Assembly: GCA_964394585.1 (NCBI GenBank) | Contig: CAYMYI010000001.1 | Span: forward strand, 66,025 to 130,024 | From: CAYUJH01 sp964394585 | Lineage (GTDB): Bacteria > Bacteroidota > Bacteroidia > Cytophagales > Flammeovirgaceae | DNA: 64,000 nucleotides | Direction: 5' to 3' | Shown here: in pieces, positions 1 to 8,362 of the stretch | Position numbering within the stretch: position 1 is the stretch's first letter | Layout of the letters: every line of letters begins with the position of its first letter | Made by a program: the position numbers and the translations under genes | Notes under the pieces: model-generated | Databases searched by the model: none | What the model saw: the letters and a program-made list of their open reading frames with translations, nothing else | Told to the model about the DNA's origin: nothing

Positions 1-1391
1 GAAGCCATGTAGGGCAGGTGCAGCTATTCTACCGAGAAGATGGCAACGTGAGCGATGTGGAAATCATCAAGCGATTACGCGAAAAAATTGGGGAAATCCC
101 TGAAGCTGAAAAACTTTCTATTGGCAACTCGAACCAATTTGGGAAGCCGGTGTCGGTAAAAATTATGAGTAAAGACCCTGAAGCGTTAGAAGGTGCCACG
201 GCGTTCCTTAAAAACGAGTTGCAGCAGATGGAAGAACTCAAAGAAGTGAATGACGACAATAACATTGGAAACCGAGAGCTCCAAATGGAACTAACTCCAC
301 AAGCGTATTTTGTAGGGTTTTCTCAAGGAGAGATTGCCAAACAGATTCGCCAAGGATTCTTTGGCGAGGAAGTACAACGCTTCCAAAAAGGGAAAGACGA
401 AATTCGCGTTTGGGTGCGTTACCCAAAATCGGATCGCATATCGCTAGGGCAACTCGAAAATATAAAACTCAAGCAAGGTGAAAGTGAATATTACTTCAAA
501 GATTTGGTGGACTACTCCATTGAGCGTGGAATTGCCGATATCCAACACTACCAAACCAACCGAACCGTAACGGTAGATGCCGAACTCACCGATCCGTATG
601 CTGAACTTCCTCCTATTTTGGCTCGAATCAACAACGACATTGTCCCCCGTATGTTGGAGCAATTCCCTACGGTAAAAACCGAGAGCGGTGGGCAAGCAAA
701 AGAAAGTAATAAGGCAATGGTGGAGCTAGTTACGTTCTTTGGTGGAGCCTTCCTGATCATCATCATCTTGATTATGATTACCTTCCGCTCATTTTACCAA
801 GCCATGCTGGTAATTACGATGATTCCCATCGGCTGGATAGGTTCAGCGTGGGGGCATGGGATTGAGTCGTTTAGAGCTTTGTTGTTCAATGCAGAACACC
901 CCGGTTTCCCCATCTCGTTGCTCAGTGCTTGGGGGATGATTGCCCTTTCGGGGGTTATCATCAACGATGCTGTGGTTTTTCTCGATAAATACAACCGAAA
1001 TTTGAAAGAAGGCATGAACGTAAACGAAGCAGCCTACGATGCTGGTGTATCTCGTTTCCGTCCGATTATTCTCACCTCGCTTACTACTGTGTTGGGACTA
1101 TATCCACTCATCTTAGAGAAAAGCTTTCAAGCACAGTTCCTAATCCCGATGGCAATTTCCGTAGCATATGGTGTGCTGATTGGTACATTTATCATTTTAT
1201 TGTTCTTCCCCGTGCTCATTGTGATTTACAACGATATCCGCGTATGGGCTAAATGGCTATGGACTGGCAAAAAACCTACGCGCGAAGAGGTAGAACGGGT
1301 AATTATTGATATGAAAAAGAACCATCCGGAAAGAGCCGCTGCGCTACAGAAGGGTCAAGCAAAACTTCCAGAACCAGAATTAGTTCACTAA
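1..1391 (+). CDS. RND efflux permease, C-terminal part (cut by window edge)
   Basis: This is the C-terminal part of an AcrB/CusA-type inner-membrane pump that exports substrates using the proton gradient. The reading frame is open to the left edge of the window, so the GTG at 18 is not the real start. The visible 460 or so residues hold a periplasmic porter part (about 1-230) and then the last membrane helices, including segments near GGAFLIIIILIMITF, ISLLSAWGMIALSGVIINDA and PMAISVAYGVLIGTFIILLF. The helix sequence GVIINDAVVFLDKYN is typical of RND TM10-11. The next genes encode an outer-membrane barrel and a TolC-type channel, so this belongs to an efflux locus; the fusion protein would lie upstream. 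The family is clear but the substrate cannot be read from the sequence. Confidence 0.93.
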   Translation, partial: SHVGQVQLFYREDGNVSDVEIIKRLREKIGEIPEAEKLSIGNSNQFGKPVSVKIMSKDPEALEGATAFLKNELQQMEELKEVNDDNNIGNRELQMELTPQAYFVGFSQGEIAKQIRQGFFGEEVQRFQKGKDEIRVWVRYPKSDRISLGQLENIKLKQGESEYYFKDLVDYSIERGIADIQHYQTNRTVTVDAELTDPYAELPPILARINNDIVPRMLEQFPTVKTESGGQAKESNKAMVELVTFFGGAFLIIIILIMITFRSFYQAMLVITMIPIGWIGSAWGHGIESFRALLFNAEHPGFPISLLSAWGMIALSGVIINDAVVFLDKYNRNLKEGMNVNEAAYDAGVSRFRPIILTSLTTVLGLYPLILEKSFQAQFLIPMAISVAYGVLIGTFIILLFFPVLIVIYNDIRVWAKWLWTGKKPTREEVERVIIDMKKNHPERAAALQKGQAKLPEPELVH

Positions 1392-1398
1392 TCATCCC

Positions 1399-1434
1399 AA
1401 CAGTCAGTTTCTTTCCAAACTGACTGTTACTTTT
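1399..1434 (+). terminator. Strong hairpin after the RND gene
   Basis: A perfect 12-bp inverted repeat (1399-1410 with 1417-1428, 6-nt loop) starts 8 nt after the RND stop and is followed by ACTTTT. The T run is short. It may be a terminator or an attenuating or RNA-stabilising hairpin within the efflux operon, because the next two genes point the same way. Confidence 0.6.
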
Positions 1435-1459
1435 GGTAATACTCTTAAAGAATTTGTTC

Positions 1460-2209
1460 ATGAAAATTAGACACACAATTGGCTTGTGCATAGCACTTTG
1501 TTGGACTGCTATGGGCAACGCCCAAGATTTTGACGCTACCCTTCGCAACGTACCGATGGAGCAACGAAAATCCACTCAATTTAAACTCTTTCAGCCTAGC
1601 GATTTGGCAGACTCTACCTTGCGCAAAAACTATGTGGGCATACGCGTAGGTGCCAATGTCAGCAACTTTGTGGGCGATGCTGCAGGCACTAGTGGTTTGG
1701 TGGGCTTCCGCGTAGGTATCCTCTATGGCAGGCGGTTTAACCGAAGAGCTTCGGCGCAAATTGAGCTTGCTTACTCGAAGCAAGGAGCACAGCAAGATGA
1801 ATCGACTTTACAAACGGGCATATTGCTAGACTCCGGCCTTACCATTGCCTCCAAATACAACTATGTTGCCCTGCCTATCTCTTTTAAATACTATCCTTCG
1901 GATAACCTCGGCTTATTTTTGGAAGCTGGTGCAAGAGCTGCATTGCTTCTAAATGCAGAGTTGCAAGGCACAGGCGGAGCCTACGCTTCTACCGAAGATG
2001 ACCGCATCGATATTGCCGAACGCTTAAATGCTACCGATATAGGGGCATTTTTGGGTGTGGGGTTTTCGTTTCATCAAAATGTGGACTTTGCCCTGAGGTA
2101 TCATTACCATTTCACCAATTACATCGACAATGCCCACAGCTTAACCGAAAGCTCGGGAACATTTCGTAATGCACTGATTCAAGCTACGTTAGGATTCTAT
2201 CTATTCTAA
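1460..2209 (+). CDS. Outer-membrane beta-barrel protein (PorT-like)
   Basis: This is a 249-residue predicted outer-membrane protein. The ATG at 1460 is preferred to an upstream TTG at 1433 because it opens a clean signal peptide (about residues 1-22, ending in GNAQ), and the upstream codons lie over the end of a hairpin. After a short linker come alternating amphipathic strands (YVGIRVGANVSNF, AQIELAYSKQGAQ, NYVALPISFKYYP, VDFALRYHYHFTNY) of the eight-stranded OMP_b-brl type common in Bacteroidota. It sits between an RND pump gene and a tolC-like gene, so it may accompany the efflux system. That role is inference, since barrels of this family are mostly uncharacterised. Confidence 0.8.
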   Translation: MKIRHTIGLCIALCWTAMGNAQDFDATLRNVPMEQRKSTQFKLFQPSDLADSTLRKNYVGIRVGANVSNFVGDAAGTSGLVGFRVGILYGRRFNRRASAQIELAYSKQGAQQDESTLQTGILLDSGLTIASKYNYVALPISFKYYPSDNLGLFLEAGARAALLLNAELQGTGGAYASTEDDRIDIAERLNATDIGAFLGVGFSFHQNVDFALRYHYHFTNYIDNAHSLTESSGTFRNALIQATLGFYLF

Positions 2210-2251
2210 CATCATCCTTTCAAAATTTTCCATTCAAACGCAGAGATTCTC

Positions 2252-3583
2252 ATGAAACTACGCATACTTACGCTTGCCTTTTGTGTGCTGAGCTTATCGG
2301 CAACTGCACAAAAAAAATTATCGCTCGCCGAGGCAATCCAAATTGGCCTTGAAAACAACTACGATATCCGCATCGAAACTCGCAATATTGAAGTTGCCCG
2401 CAATAATAATGCACTCGGAGAAGCTGGTTTTCTCCCCGATTTAACGCTTTCGCTCACGCAATCGAACCGAGTAACCAACATCGATAACCCTACAGCATTC
2501 GTGGGAGGCGATATTGTGAATGTGGGGATTAACCCGGTAGTGAACCTCAACTGGACATTGTTCGATGGGTTTCGTGCACAAATCACTAAAAGTCGGTTGG
2601 AAAACTTACAAAAAGATACAGAAGGTAACGCCGCCATTGTGGTACAGAACACCATTCAGGCGATTATTCAAGGATATTATACCGCTGTACTCGAAAAAGA
2701 ACGTTTGAAGGTTTTTCAGCGCTCGCTCGATCTCTCACGCGAAAAGTACGATTACGTGAAACTTAAGAAAGATTTAGGCAGTGCCGTTACCACCGATTTA
2801 TTACTCGAAGAAAGTAACTATTTGAACGATTCTACAGCATACATCAATCAAATTCTTACTTACCGGCAAGCACTGCGCACGCTCAACATTTTATTGGCTG
2901 AAGAAAATATCAACACCGATTATCAGTTTACTAATTCGCTCACTTTTGAAGAAATTGAATACCAACTGACTCTGCTATACGATAAAATGACCGCCAACAA
3001 TGTGAACCTAAAACGGCAGTATGTATCGCAGGCTATCTTGCGCGATGCTGTGGGCATTGCCCGTGCGGGGATGTACCCTCGAGTTGATCTCAATTTGAAT
3101 TTTTCGGATAACATTAGTTCGCAAGATGTGAGCGGCTCTACCCTAAGCGATGCCCCTCAGGTTCCGGTAACGGGTACTACCATCAACTATGGGGCAACTT
3201 TTACCATTACTTTTAATTTATTCAACGGTGGTCGCATTAAACGAGCGATTCAAAATGCGATTATTCAAGAAGAAATTGGCAACTTACGCATCGAAAACTT
3301 AGAGCTTTCTTTAAAGCGCGATATGGAGGCTGCCCTCGATTTGTACAACACCCGTAGGCAACTGAAGGGCATTGCTACCAGAACCAAAGAACAGGCAGAA
3401 CTCAACCTAAGCATTAGCGAAGAACGCTACCGCAGCGGTACGATTAACTCGTTTGATTACCGCACGGTACAAAACACCTACATCAACGCTGCCCTGAGCG
3501 AGTTACAGGCAATTTATAACTTGATTGATGCCAATACCCAAATTTTGCGATTATCAGGCGGGTTGGTAGAAGAAGACGAATAA
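2252..3583 (+). CDS. TolC family outer-membrane efflux channel
   Basis: This 443-residue protein has a Sec signal peptide (residues 1-20, ending TATAQ) followed by the OEP pattern of a TolC-like trimeric channel: KLSLAEAIQIGLENNYDIRI at the start of the first repeat, a central strand and helix region, and a second repeat with LNLFNGG-type strand and long helices (about 330-440). The length matches the family. It lies 42 nt after the barrel gene in the same direction as the RND pump, so it is probably the outer-membrane exit duct for that pump. It ends 11 nt before the convergent DUF5916 gene. Confidence 0.92.
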   Translation: MKLRILTLAFCVLSLSATAQKKLSLAEAIQIGLENNYDIRIETRNIEVARNNNALGEAGFLPDLTLSLTQSNRVTNIDNPTAFVGGDIVNVGINPVVNLNWTLFDGFRAQITKSRLENLQKDTEGNAAIVVQNTIQAIIQGYYTAVLEKERLKVFQRSLDLSREKYDYVKLKKDLGSAVTTDLLLEESNYLNDSTAYINQILTYRQALRTLNILLAEENINTDYQFTNSLTFEEIEYQLTLLYDKMTANNVNLKRQYVSQAILRDAVGIARAGMYPRVDLNLNFSDNISSQDVSGSTLSDAPQVPVTGTTINYGATFTITFNLFNGGRIKRAIQNAIIQEEIGNLRIENLELSLKRDMEAALDLYNTRRQLKGIATRTKEQAELNLSISEERYRSGTINSFDYRTVQNTYINAALSELQAIYNLIDANTQILRLSGGLVEEDE

Positions 3584-3594
3584 ACAAGCGACCC

Positions 3595-5853
3595 TTATAA
3601 ATTGAGCCAATAGGTGAGTTTTGCTACAATAGCACGGTTTTTCACCTTAAAAGTATCGGGAAAATAATTATCGGTATACACTAAGAAGAAGTCAGAAACT
3701 GGCTTGAATCGGTATTGCAATCGGGCATTGATATTCACATTATCGAGCTGGTTATTGTACTGAAAAAAGGTAGTTAGAAACACTTTGCGCGAAAAGGTTA
3801 TATCGAAGCGAGGCCCTAATAACCAGATAACGCCATCGGTGTATTCGTCTGGTAACTGAATGTTGTTGTAGGTGAAATTTAAGCTAGCAATGCCAAAGGG
3901 TTGAAAACGATAGTTAAATACTCCTGAAAAACGCGTGAGACTGCCATTAAAAAACTCACCAAGGCGAGCATTGAAATCAAAAAATATTGCTGGGCGCCGA
4001 TCTGACTGAAAATTGAAGTTGACGCTATTGTAGCTGTAATCCGTTCCTTCAGGTAAGGGAATCCCCTCTTCCGAGCGCGTAGGGTCGAAATCGTCAAACA
4101 AATAGACATAATCGTTCTGCACACTTACCTGCATTTCGGCGGTATTATTGAAGCTAAAACTGTATGATAACGTGTAGTTATGATCGGTACGCCCTAACTC
4201 TGGGGTACGAATGTACCCATATGAAAACCCGGGTCCATGGTTGGCTATTTTTTTATTCGGATACCAAGTGTATTGAACCGAAGGGTTGATCCGCGTATAG
4301 CCCGCTCGTGGTAAAAACCCTGTTTCGGGGTTGTAGTTTTCGCCTACAATCTGGTGCGACCACGTAACGTTCAAAGCAGGTTTATTGTACGAAAGCGTAG
4401 CGCCGTGCGAAAAGGCATCGGTATTTAAATCGCTATCTGCCGAAAACGACCGGTGGTAAAACAGCTTTCCATTCCATACATTATCGGCGGATGCTAAGTT
4501 GTAATCAACTCCCAAAATTCGGTTAAAGTTTTCCGAGTCGATGCCTGCATTCAAAGTAGAATCGGAATTTAGCGTATGCGTTGCCTGCCGATTGATAGCA
4601 ATCACCGAAAGGTTAGAACGGGTAAATAGCTGCCGCTGCAGAGCAAATACCGAATAGTTAAACCCTGGCTGTGCAATGTCTTCATCTTTAGCCGTTTGCA
4701 TATTCATTACGCCAATGCGCCAATTTTTATCAATCCGTCCGCTGAGCCTTGCCCCGTAACTTATGGCATTTGGCACACTTAAACCGGTAGAAGGATCTTC
4801 AGCAATGCCGATTCGCCGCGAGAAGAACGGGCGCATATCGGGCGTACCGAAGGAAGCGAATAAATCGGCGTTTTCTAAAAAAAATTGGCGTCGCTCTGGG
4901 AAAAACAGCTCAAACCTTGTGAGATTGGTTTGCTGCACATCTACTTCTACTTGCGAAAAATCAGGGTTAAAGGTAAGGTCTAGGTTTAAAGAAGGCGTTA
5001 CGGCAATTTTTGCATCTCCACCAATATCGAAATTACTATTCCCGTCTTCTCCAGCCTCGTAGTCGCGGTTGAACCCTCCGGCTACGTATGGAATAAGCGA
5101 AATATTAGCACCGGGCTTGGGCAATGGCTTTTCAAACTTGAGTTTTCCCCCGTATGCCAGCGAAATGATACTCATATTTCGAGGCGTATGCCCCCATGTA
5201 GAACGTTCGGGAAGTTGGCTTTCAATCCTGTAGAAATTGGTTCGCCACTCTTGCGAGCCCTCTTTATAGCGCAAAGTTTTGAATGGAATCTTCATTTCAG
5301 CCGTCCAATAACCCTCGTAGGTTTGTGCCTCGGCAAACCATTTATTATCCCACGAAAGGTCGAAGTCTTGCCCACCTCCACCGCCGGCATTCCCCGAAAT
5401 CAAGCCTTCGCGTTGTACCCCAAACGGTGTAATCCCAAATAGCAACCCGTTGGTTTGATCTTGAAACGGATCAAGAATGATGGTAATCCCATCGTTTTGC
5501 ACTCCTCGGTAATCGCGCCGAAGCGAAGTAATTACATGTTTATCCCCCTCTACAGGGTTTTTACACACAAAGCCTACGTAAAGGTAGTTATCGTCGTAGG
5601 CAATTTGCGCCTGAGAAAATGATACAGAAAATGCTGTATCGAAAGGGAAATATTGCCAGAACGTATCCACTTTTTGCGTGAGTTGCCATATTTCTTCATC
5701 GAGTTTACCATCAATCTCAATGGGTTGTTCTGTATATTTTGCATGGATTTCCGGAAGGATTCGTTCAGTTTGCGCATTCACAGAAGAGGCTAAACATAAA
5801 AACAGTCCGCATAGAACTGTTTTGTAAAGCATTGAAGAGGAGTGTAGTCGCAT
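3595..5853 (-). CDS. DUF5916 protein with CBM9-like N-terminal domain
   Basis: This 752-residue envelope protein has a signal peptide ending near SSVNAQ (residues 1-27), a carbohydrate-binding-family-9-like domain (about 35-240; signatures IDGKLDEEIWQ and AYDDNYLYVGFVCKN), and a long C-terminal region rich in alternating strands that matches DUF5916, predicted to be an outer-membrane barrel (about 250-752, ending in an aromatic-rich strand, KLTYWLNL). Proteins of this architecture are abundant in Bacteroidota, but their biochemical role is not established. It is apparently monocistronic, convergent with the tolC-like gene. Confidence 0.9.
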   Translation of the reverse strand: MRLHSSSMLYKTVLCGLFLCLASSVNAQTERILPEIHAKYTEQPIEIDGKLDEEIWQLTQKVDTFWQYFPFDTAFSVSFSQAQIAYDDNYLYVGFVCKNPVEGDKHVITSLRRDYRGVQNDGITIILDPFQDQTNGLLFGITPFGVQREGLISGNAGGGGGQDFDLSWDNKWFAEAQTYEGYWTAEMKIPFKTLRYKEGSQEWRTNFYRIESQLPERSTWGHTPRNMSIISLAYGGKLKFEKPLPKPGANISLIPYVAGGFNRDYEAGEDGNSNFDIGGDAKIAVTPSLNLDLTFNPDFSQVEVDVQQTNLTRFELFFPERRQFFLENADLFASFGTPDMRPFFSRRIGIAEDPSTGLSVPNAISYGARLSGRIDKNWRIGVMNMQTAKDEDIAQPGFNYSVFALQRQLFTRSNLSVIAINRQATHTLNSDSTLNAGIDSENFNRILGVDYNLASADNVWNGKLFYHRSFSADSDLNTDAFSHGATLSYNKPALNVTWSHQIVGENYNPETGFLPRAGYTRINPSVQYTWYPNKKIANHGPGFSYGYIRTPELGRTDHNYTLSYSFSFNNTAEMQVSVQNDYVYLFDDFDPTRSEEGIPLPEGTDYSYNSVNFNFQSDRRPAIFFDFNARLGEFFNGSLTRFSGVFNYRFQPFGIASLNFTYNNIQLPDEYTDGVIWLLGPRFDITFSRKVFLTTFFQYNNQLDNVNINARLQYRFKPVSDFFLVYTDNYFPDTFKVKNRAIVAKLTYWLNL

Positions 5854-5960
5854 TTGCAGTAGGGTTGTTGAGTAGTATTCAATTCTGTATACACAGATTT
5901 TTTCATAAAAAAACGCATGAATATAAAGAACTTACCCTAAATAATAGAAGCCTGTTTTTT

Positions 5961-6167
5961 TTAAATACACATCTTATCGATGGCAACGCTAGTGCGCTCA
6001 GGAGTGGCGAGTTCGTCGAGTTCGCCCGCTTCCTTTAAGTAGGCAAACGTTTTTTGGGCTTCCTCTTCGTCGACAATGCTGATGGCTACGCCTACATGCA
6101 CAAGTACATAGTCGCTGGTTTGGGCTTATGGTACCATTTCAAGGCTTGCCTCTTTTACGATGCCCCC
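5961..6167 (-). pseudogene. hypC: hypC remnant ([NiFe]-hydrogenase maturation chaperone)
   Basis: Read on the minus strand, this stretch encodes a recognisable HypC C-terminal two-thirds: FGGIVKEASLEMVP, then a stop (6126-6128) where intact relatives have a charged residue, then TSDYVLVHVGVAISIVDEEE and a short tail ending at the TAA at 5961-5963. HypC is a chaperone that, with HypD, carries the Fe(CN)2CO unit into [NiFe]-hydrogenase. The N-terminus with the essential MC start is missing, and the frame begins directly inside a hypF fragment. Both the premature stop and the loss of the start make this a pseudogene. No hydrogenase gene is present in the window. Confidence 0.85.
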
Positions 6168-6411
6168 AAATATTGCCGTTAGAACCATATCCTGCACCAT
6201 CCCATGTAATTCCTAAAATCCGTTCAGGACTTTGTAACAGATGATGTTCACCTAAAATCGCCGCGAAGTGCGCTTCGTGATGCTGTACCTGTTTCCACTC
6301 TACTTCTTTGGTTTACTGCATCAACTCACCAAGCTTCGAAGTAAAATAGGTAGGATGGGCATCGGTCAGGATTAACTGAGGCGAGTGCCCAATCATTTCT
6401 AAAAGGTTATT
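6163..6411 (-). pseudogene. hypF: hypF remnant (carbamoyltransferase, Kae1-like domain)
   Basis: Read on the minus strand, an 83-codon fragment matches the Kae1-like domain of HypF, which makes the cyanide ligands of [NiFe]-hydrogenase. It shows LTDAHPTYFTSKL (the DxHPxY motif), then an in-frame TAA at 6313-6315, then VQHHEAHFAAIL (the metal-binding HHxAH motif) and ILGITWDGAGYGSNGNIWG (the DGxGxG nucleotide-binding motif). A normal HypF has about 750 residues, so about nine-tenths is gone. The frame stops at 6412-6414 on the upstream side and runs into the hypC remnant on the downstream side. It is clearly decayed and not expressed as a protein. Confidence 0.85.
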
Positions 6412-6543
6412 TTATTATGCTTTCATCTTCCAAAATTGTTAATAAATTTATCTTTAAAAAGATTTAATATTAAACATTATCTACTTTTTTATACATTGCG
6501 ACAGTAAATCGTTTTCCTAAATCATGTTTAATTTTAACCCATT
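6412..6543. other. AT-rich spacer before the SnoaL-like gene
   Basis: This is a very AT-rich, non-coding stretch between the hypF remnant and the next gene. It probably contains the promoter for the gene at 6544. No confident -33/-7 pair was identified. Confidence 0.4.
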
Positions 6544-6912
6544 ATGCCCATGTCTACTTCAGAAATTGCCCAGCGCCTTGTAACCTTGTGTCGGCAAGGT
6601 CAGTTTACCCAAGCGGTCGAAGAATTATTCGCCGATGATGCCGTTAGTATGGAACCTGAAGCCGCGAACGTTCCCAAATTAGAGGGAAAAGCAGCTATCC
6701 TACAATTTGGAGAACAGTACGATGCAATGATTGAAGCACACTACGGAAGTGAGGTATCTGAGCCGGTAGTATCTTCAGACTTTTTCAGCGTGATGATGAG
6801 CCAAGATGTAAAGTTTAAAGGTCGTGAACGCTCAAAAGAAGATGAAATTTGTGTGTACGAAGTGAAAGATGGTAAAATTGTGGCTCAGCAGTTTTTTTAT
6901 CGAATGCCGTAG
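6544..6912 (+). CDS. SnoaL/NTF2-like domain protein
   Basis: This 122-residue protein has the size and pattern of a single NTF2-like cone fold: an N-terminal helix with LVTLCRQGQFTQAVEELFADDAV, a middle strand and helix region, and the C-terminal strands EICVYEVKDGKIVAQQFFYRMP. Members of this superfamily bind small ligands or act as simple enzymes, and the function here is unknown. No signal peptide is visible, so it is probably cytoplasmic. A second in-frame ATG at 6550 is an alternative start. A hairpin terminator follows within 20 nt. Confidence 0.8.
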   Translation: MPMSTSEIAQRLVTLCRQGQFTQAVEELFADDAVSMEPEAANVPKLEGKAAILQFGEQYDAMIEAHYGSEVSEPVVSSDFFSVMMSQDVKFKGRERSKEDEICVYEVKDGKIVAQQFFYRMP

Positions 6913-6925
6913 TGAAACGTTCAAC

Positions 6926-6957
6926 AAAAAGGGCTCTTATTTCAAGAGCCTTTTTTT
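6926..6957. terminator. Bidirectional Rho-independent terminator
   Basis: The stem GGCTCTT (6932-6938) pairs with AAGAGCC (6944-6950) around a 5-nt loop and is flanked by five A (6926-6930) and seven T (6951-6957). It can end both the SnoaL-like gene on the plus strand and the tonB gene on the minus strand, whose stop codon begins at 6961-6963. Confidence 0.9.
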
Positions 6958-6960
6958 AGA

Positions 6961-7932
6961 TTACTTCGTAGTAATGATAAAGGTGATTCGTCCGGTAGTG
7001 ATAGGTTTTACCGCATTGGAAGCGTCGGGAGTAAACGTAAGTTTCAGCACCTCGTTCTGGTATACATTTGCCACCGCTTTTGATACCGAACGATACACTG
7101 TTTTTACAGAGAGCACCTCGCCTTCATCGTCTATTCGGATTTCAAACACTACTTTTCCAGTTTCAGCCGAAGCATCTACTACATCTGGCTTTTGATCCCA
7201 CCGCCAGCCGGGCATATCCAGTGCCGCACCGCCACTTCCTCCGGCACCGTCTAACAACGCGTCTGCGTTGATACTCCCCTTAGGATTTCCTTGATCGCCT
7301 ACCTCTCCATTTTCACCGGTTCCGTTGTTATTCGCTTGGTTTTCGTTCGCTGTGCCTGTGCTTCCGGGTAATAATGCTTCGTTATTCACCTCCTCAGTGG
7401 GTTGGGTTTCGTTAGCAGGTTCTGGGTTTGCTTCTGTTTTAGGTTCTTCTTTTACTGGTGGCTTTTCTTCTACAGGTTCAGGAGTAGGTTTTGGCTTTTC
7501 CTCTACCTTAGGTTTTTCTTCTACGGTTTCCACCGAAACCTCACTTTCTTCGGCAACAGGGGTTACTACTTGTTCTGTTGGCTCTTCTACAGGTGCTACC
7601 GTTTCTGGGACTGGGGCAGGCGTGGGTTCTGGTTCGGGAGTTGGTGTAGGTGGTGGAGATTTCTCTTCTACTGGCTGAGGTGTGTTGGGGCGTGCTCTAT
7701 CAAAGCTTTCGTTATCGTTCGCAGGCGCTTTGCTCTGCGTTTCACCAGAACCGATTTCATCAAGACCAAAGTTTACCTCTATGCCAAAGGTAGGAAGAGG
7801 CGGGTTTGGTGGTGCCCATGCTACCGTGTACAAGACTATCAAAATAAGCGTAATATTGAACAATGCAGTCAATACGATTGCCCTCATTTTAATTTTCTTA
7901 CGGTCGTGTTGTTCTTGTTCCTCGTTCAGCAT
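6961..7932 (-). CDS. TonB-like energy transducer
   Basis: This 323-residue protein couples an ExbB/ExbD proton channel to the outer membrane. It has a short cytoplasmic N-terminus, one membrane anchor (about 17-40, RAIVLTALFNITLILIVLYTV), a long periplasmic Pro/Glu/Thr-rich spacer (about 80-190, with repeated PEP, EEKP and PTP units), a Gly/Asn-rich segment, and a C-terminal TonB-like domain (about 240-323) ending TTGRITFIITTK. The classical YP motif of enterobacterial TonB is not evident, which is common for Bacteroidota forms. It is the last gene of a leftward cluster, 23 nt after exbD. Confidence 0.88.
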   Translation of the reverse strand: MLNEEQEQHDRKKIKMRAIVLTALFNITLILIVLYTVAWAPPNPPLPTFGIEVNFGLDEIGSGETQSKAPANDNESFDRARPNTPQPVEEKSPPPTPTPEPEPTPAPVPETVAPVEEPTEQVVTPVAEESEVSVETVEEKPKVEEKPKPTPEPVEEKPPVKEEPKTEANPEPANETQPTEEVNNEALLPGSTGTANENQANNNGTGENGEVGDQGNPKGSINADALLDGAGGSGGAALDMPGWRWDQKPDVVDASAETGKVVFEIRIDDEGEVLSVKTVYRSVSKAVANVYQNEVLKLTFTPDASNAVKPITTGRITFIITTK

Positions 7933-7955
7933 AAGGAAAAGGATTTTGTGTAAAA

Positions 7956-8348
7956 TTATTCTGGTTTTGTAGCGATGGATACTTTGGCTCGAAGTTTCGT
8001 AGCAATGCCTGCAACGTTCACTAAATGTTGCACGGGTACGTCTTTATCAACCGATAATACCACTACGCCTTCTTCAACAGTAGGGAGCAAGTTCCGTAGC
8101 TCATCTTCAATAAACTCATAAGGCACTTCTACTTCGTTTACATAGTATTTCAAATCTTCGGTAATCCCTACGTTTACTTTGGGCATCACCTTCGTAGAAG
8201 CCTTGCTGGTGGGCACGCTAATGGGCAACCCCGAGGGAGTTACAAAATTTGAAGTAAGCATGAAGAACACCAGCAATAAAAAAATCATGTCCGTCATTGA
8301 AGACATATTAAAAGAAGGATCTACTTTGTTTTTAGTGCTAAGTCCCAT
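7956..8348 (-). CDS. exbD: ExbD/TolR family biopolymer transport protein
   Basis: This 130-residue protein has a short N-terminus and one membrane helix (about 17-37, MSSMTDMIFLLLVFFMLTSN). The conserved proton-path aspartate falls at residue 20. A periplasmic domain of the usual size follows (VVLSVDKDVPVQHLVNVAGIA). With ExbB it forms the channel that uses proton motive force to energise TonB or a TonB-like partner. Spacing to exbB is only 14 nt. Only one exbD is present, whereas many Bacteroidota clusters have two. Confidence 0.93.
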   Translation of the reverse strand: MGLSTKNKVDPSFNMSSMTDMIFLLLVFFMLTSNFVTPSGLPISVPTSKASTKVMPKVNVGITEDLKYYVNEVEVPYEFIEDELRNLLPTVEEGVVVLSVDKDVPVQHLVNVAGIATKLRAKVSIATKPE

Positions 8349-8362
8349 AATACTATGTTTTA

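Noticed and set aside
5739..6038. Plus-strand 99-codon frame
   Set aside because: It spans the start of the DUF5916 gene and the hypC remnant on the opposite strand and has no protein-like features.
7440..7680. Short repeated units that could suggest a repeat array
   Set aside because: They are codon-level repeats of Pro/Glu/Thr in the TonB spacer, not CRISPR-like spaced identical repeats.
7325..7953. Overlapping plus-strand frames rich in Gly, Ser, Phe and Trp
   Set aside because: They are antisense to the Pro/Glu-rich spacer of the tonB gene; the composition is the mirror of that low-complexity DNA and has no start context.
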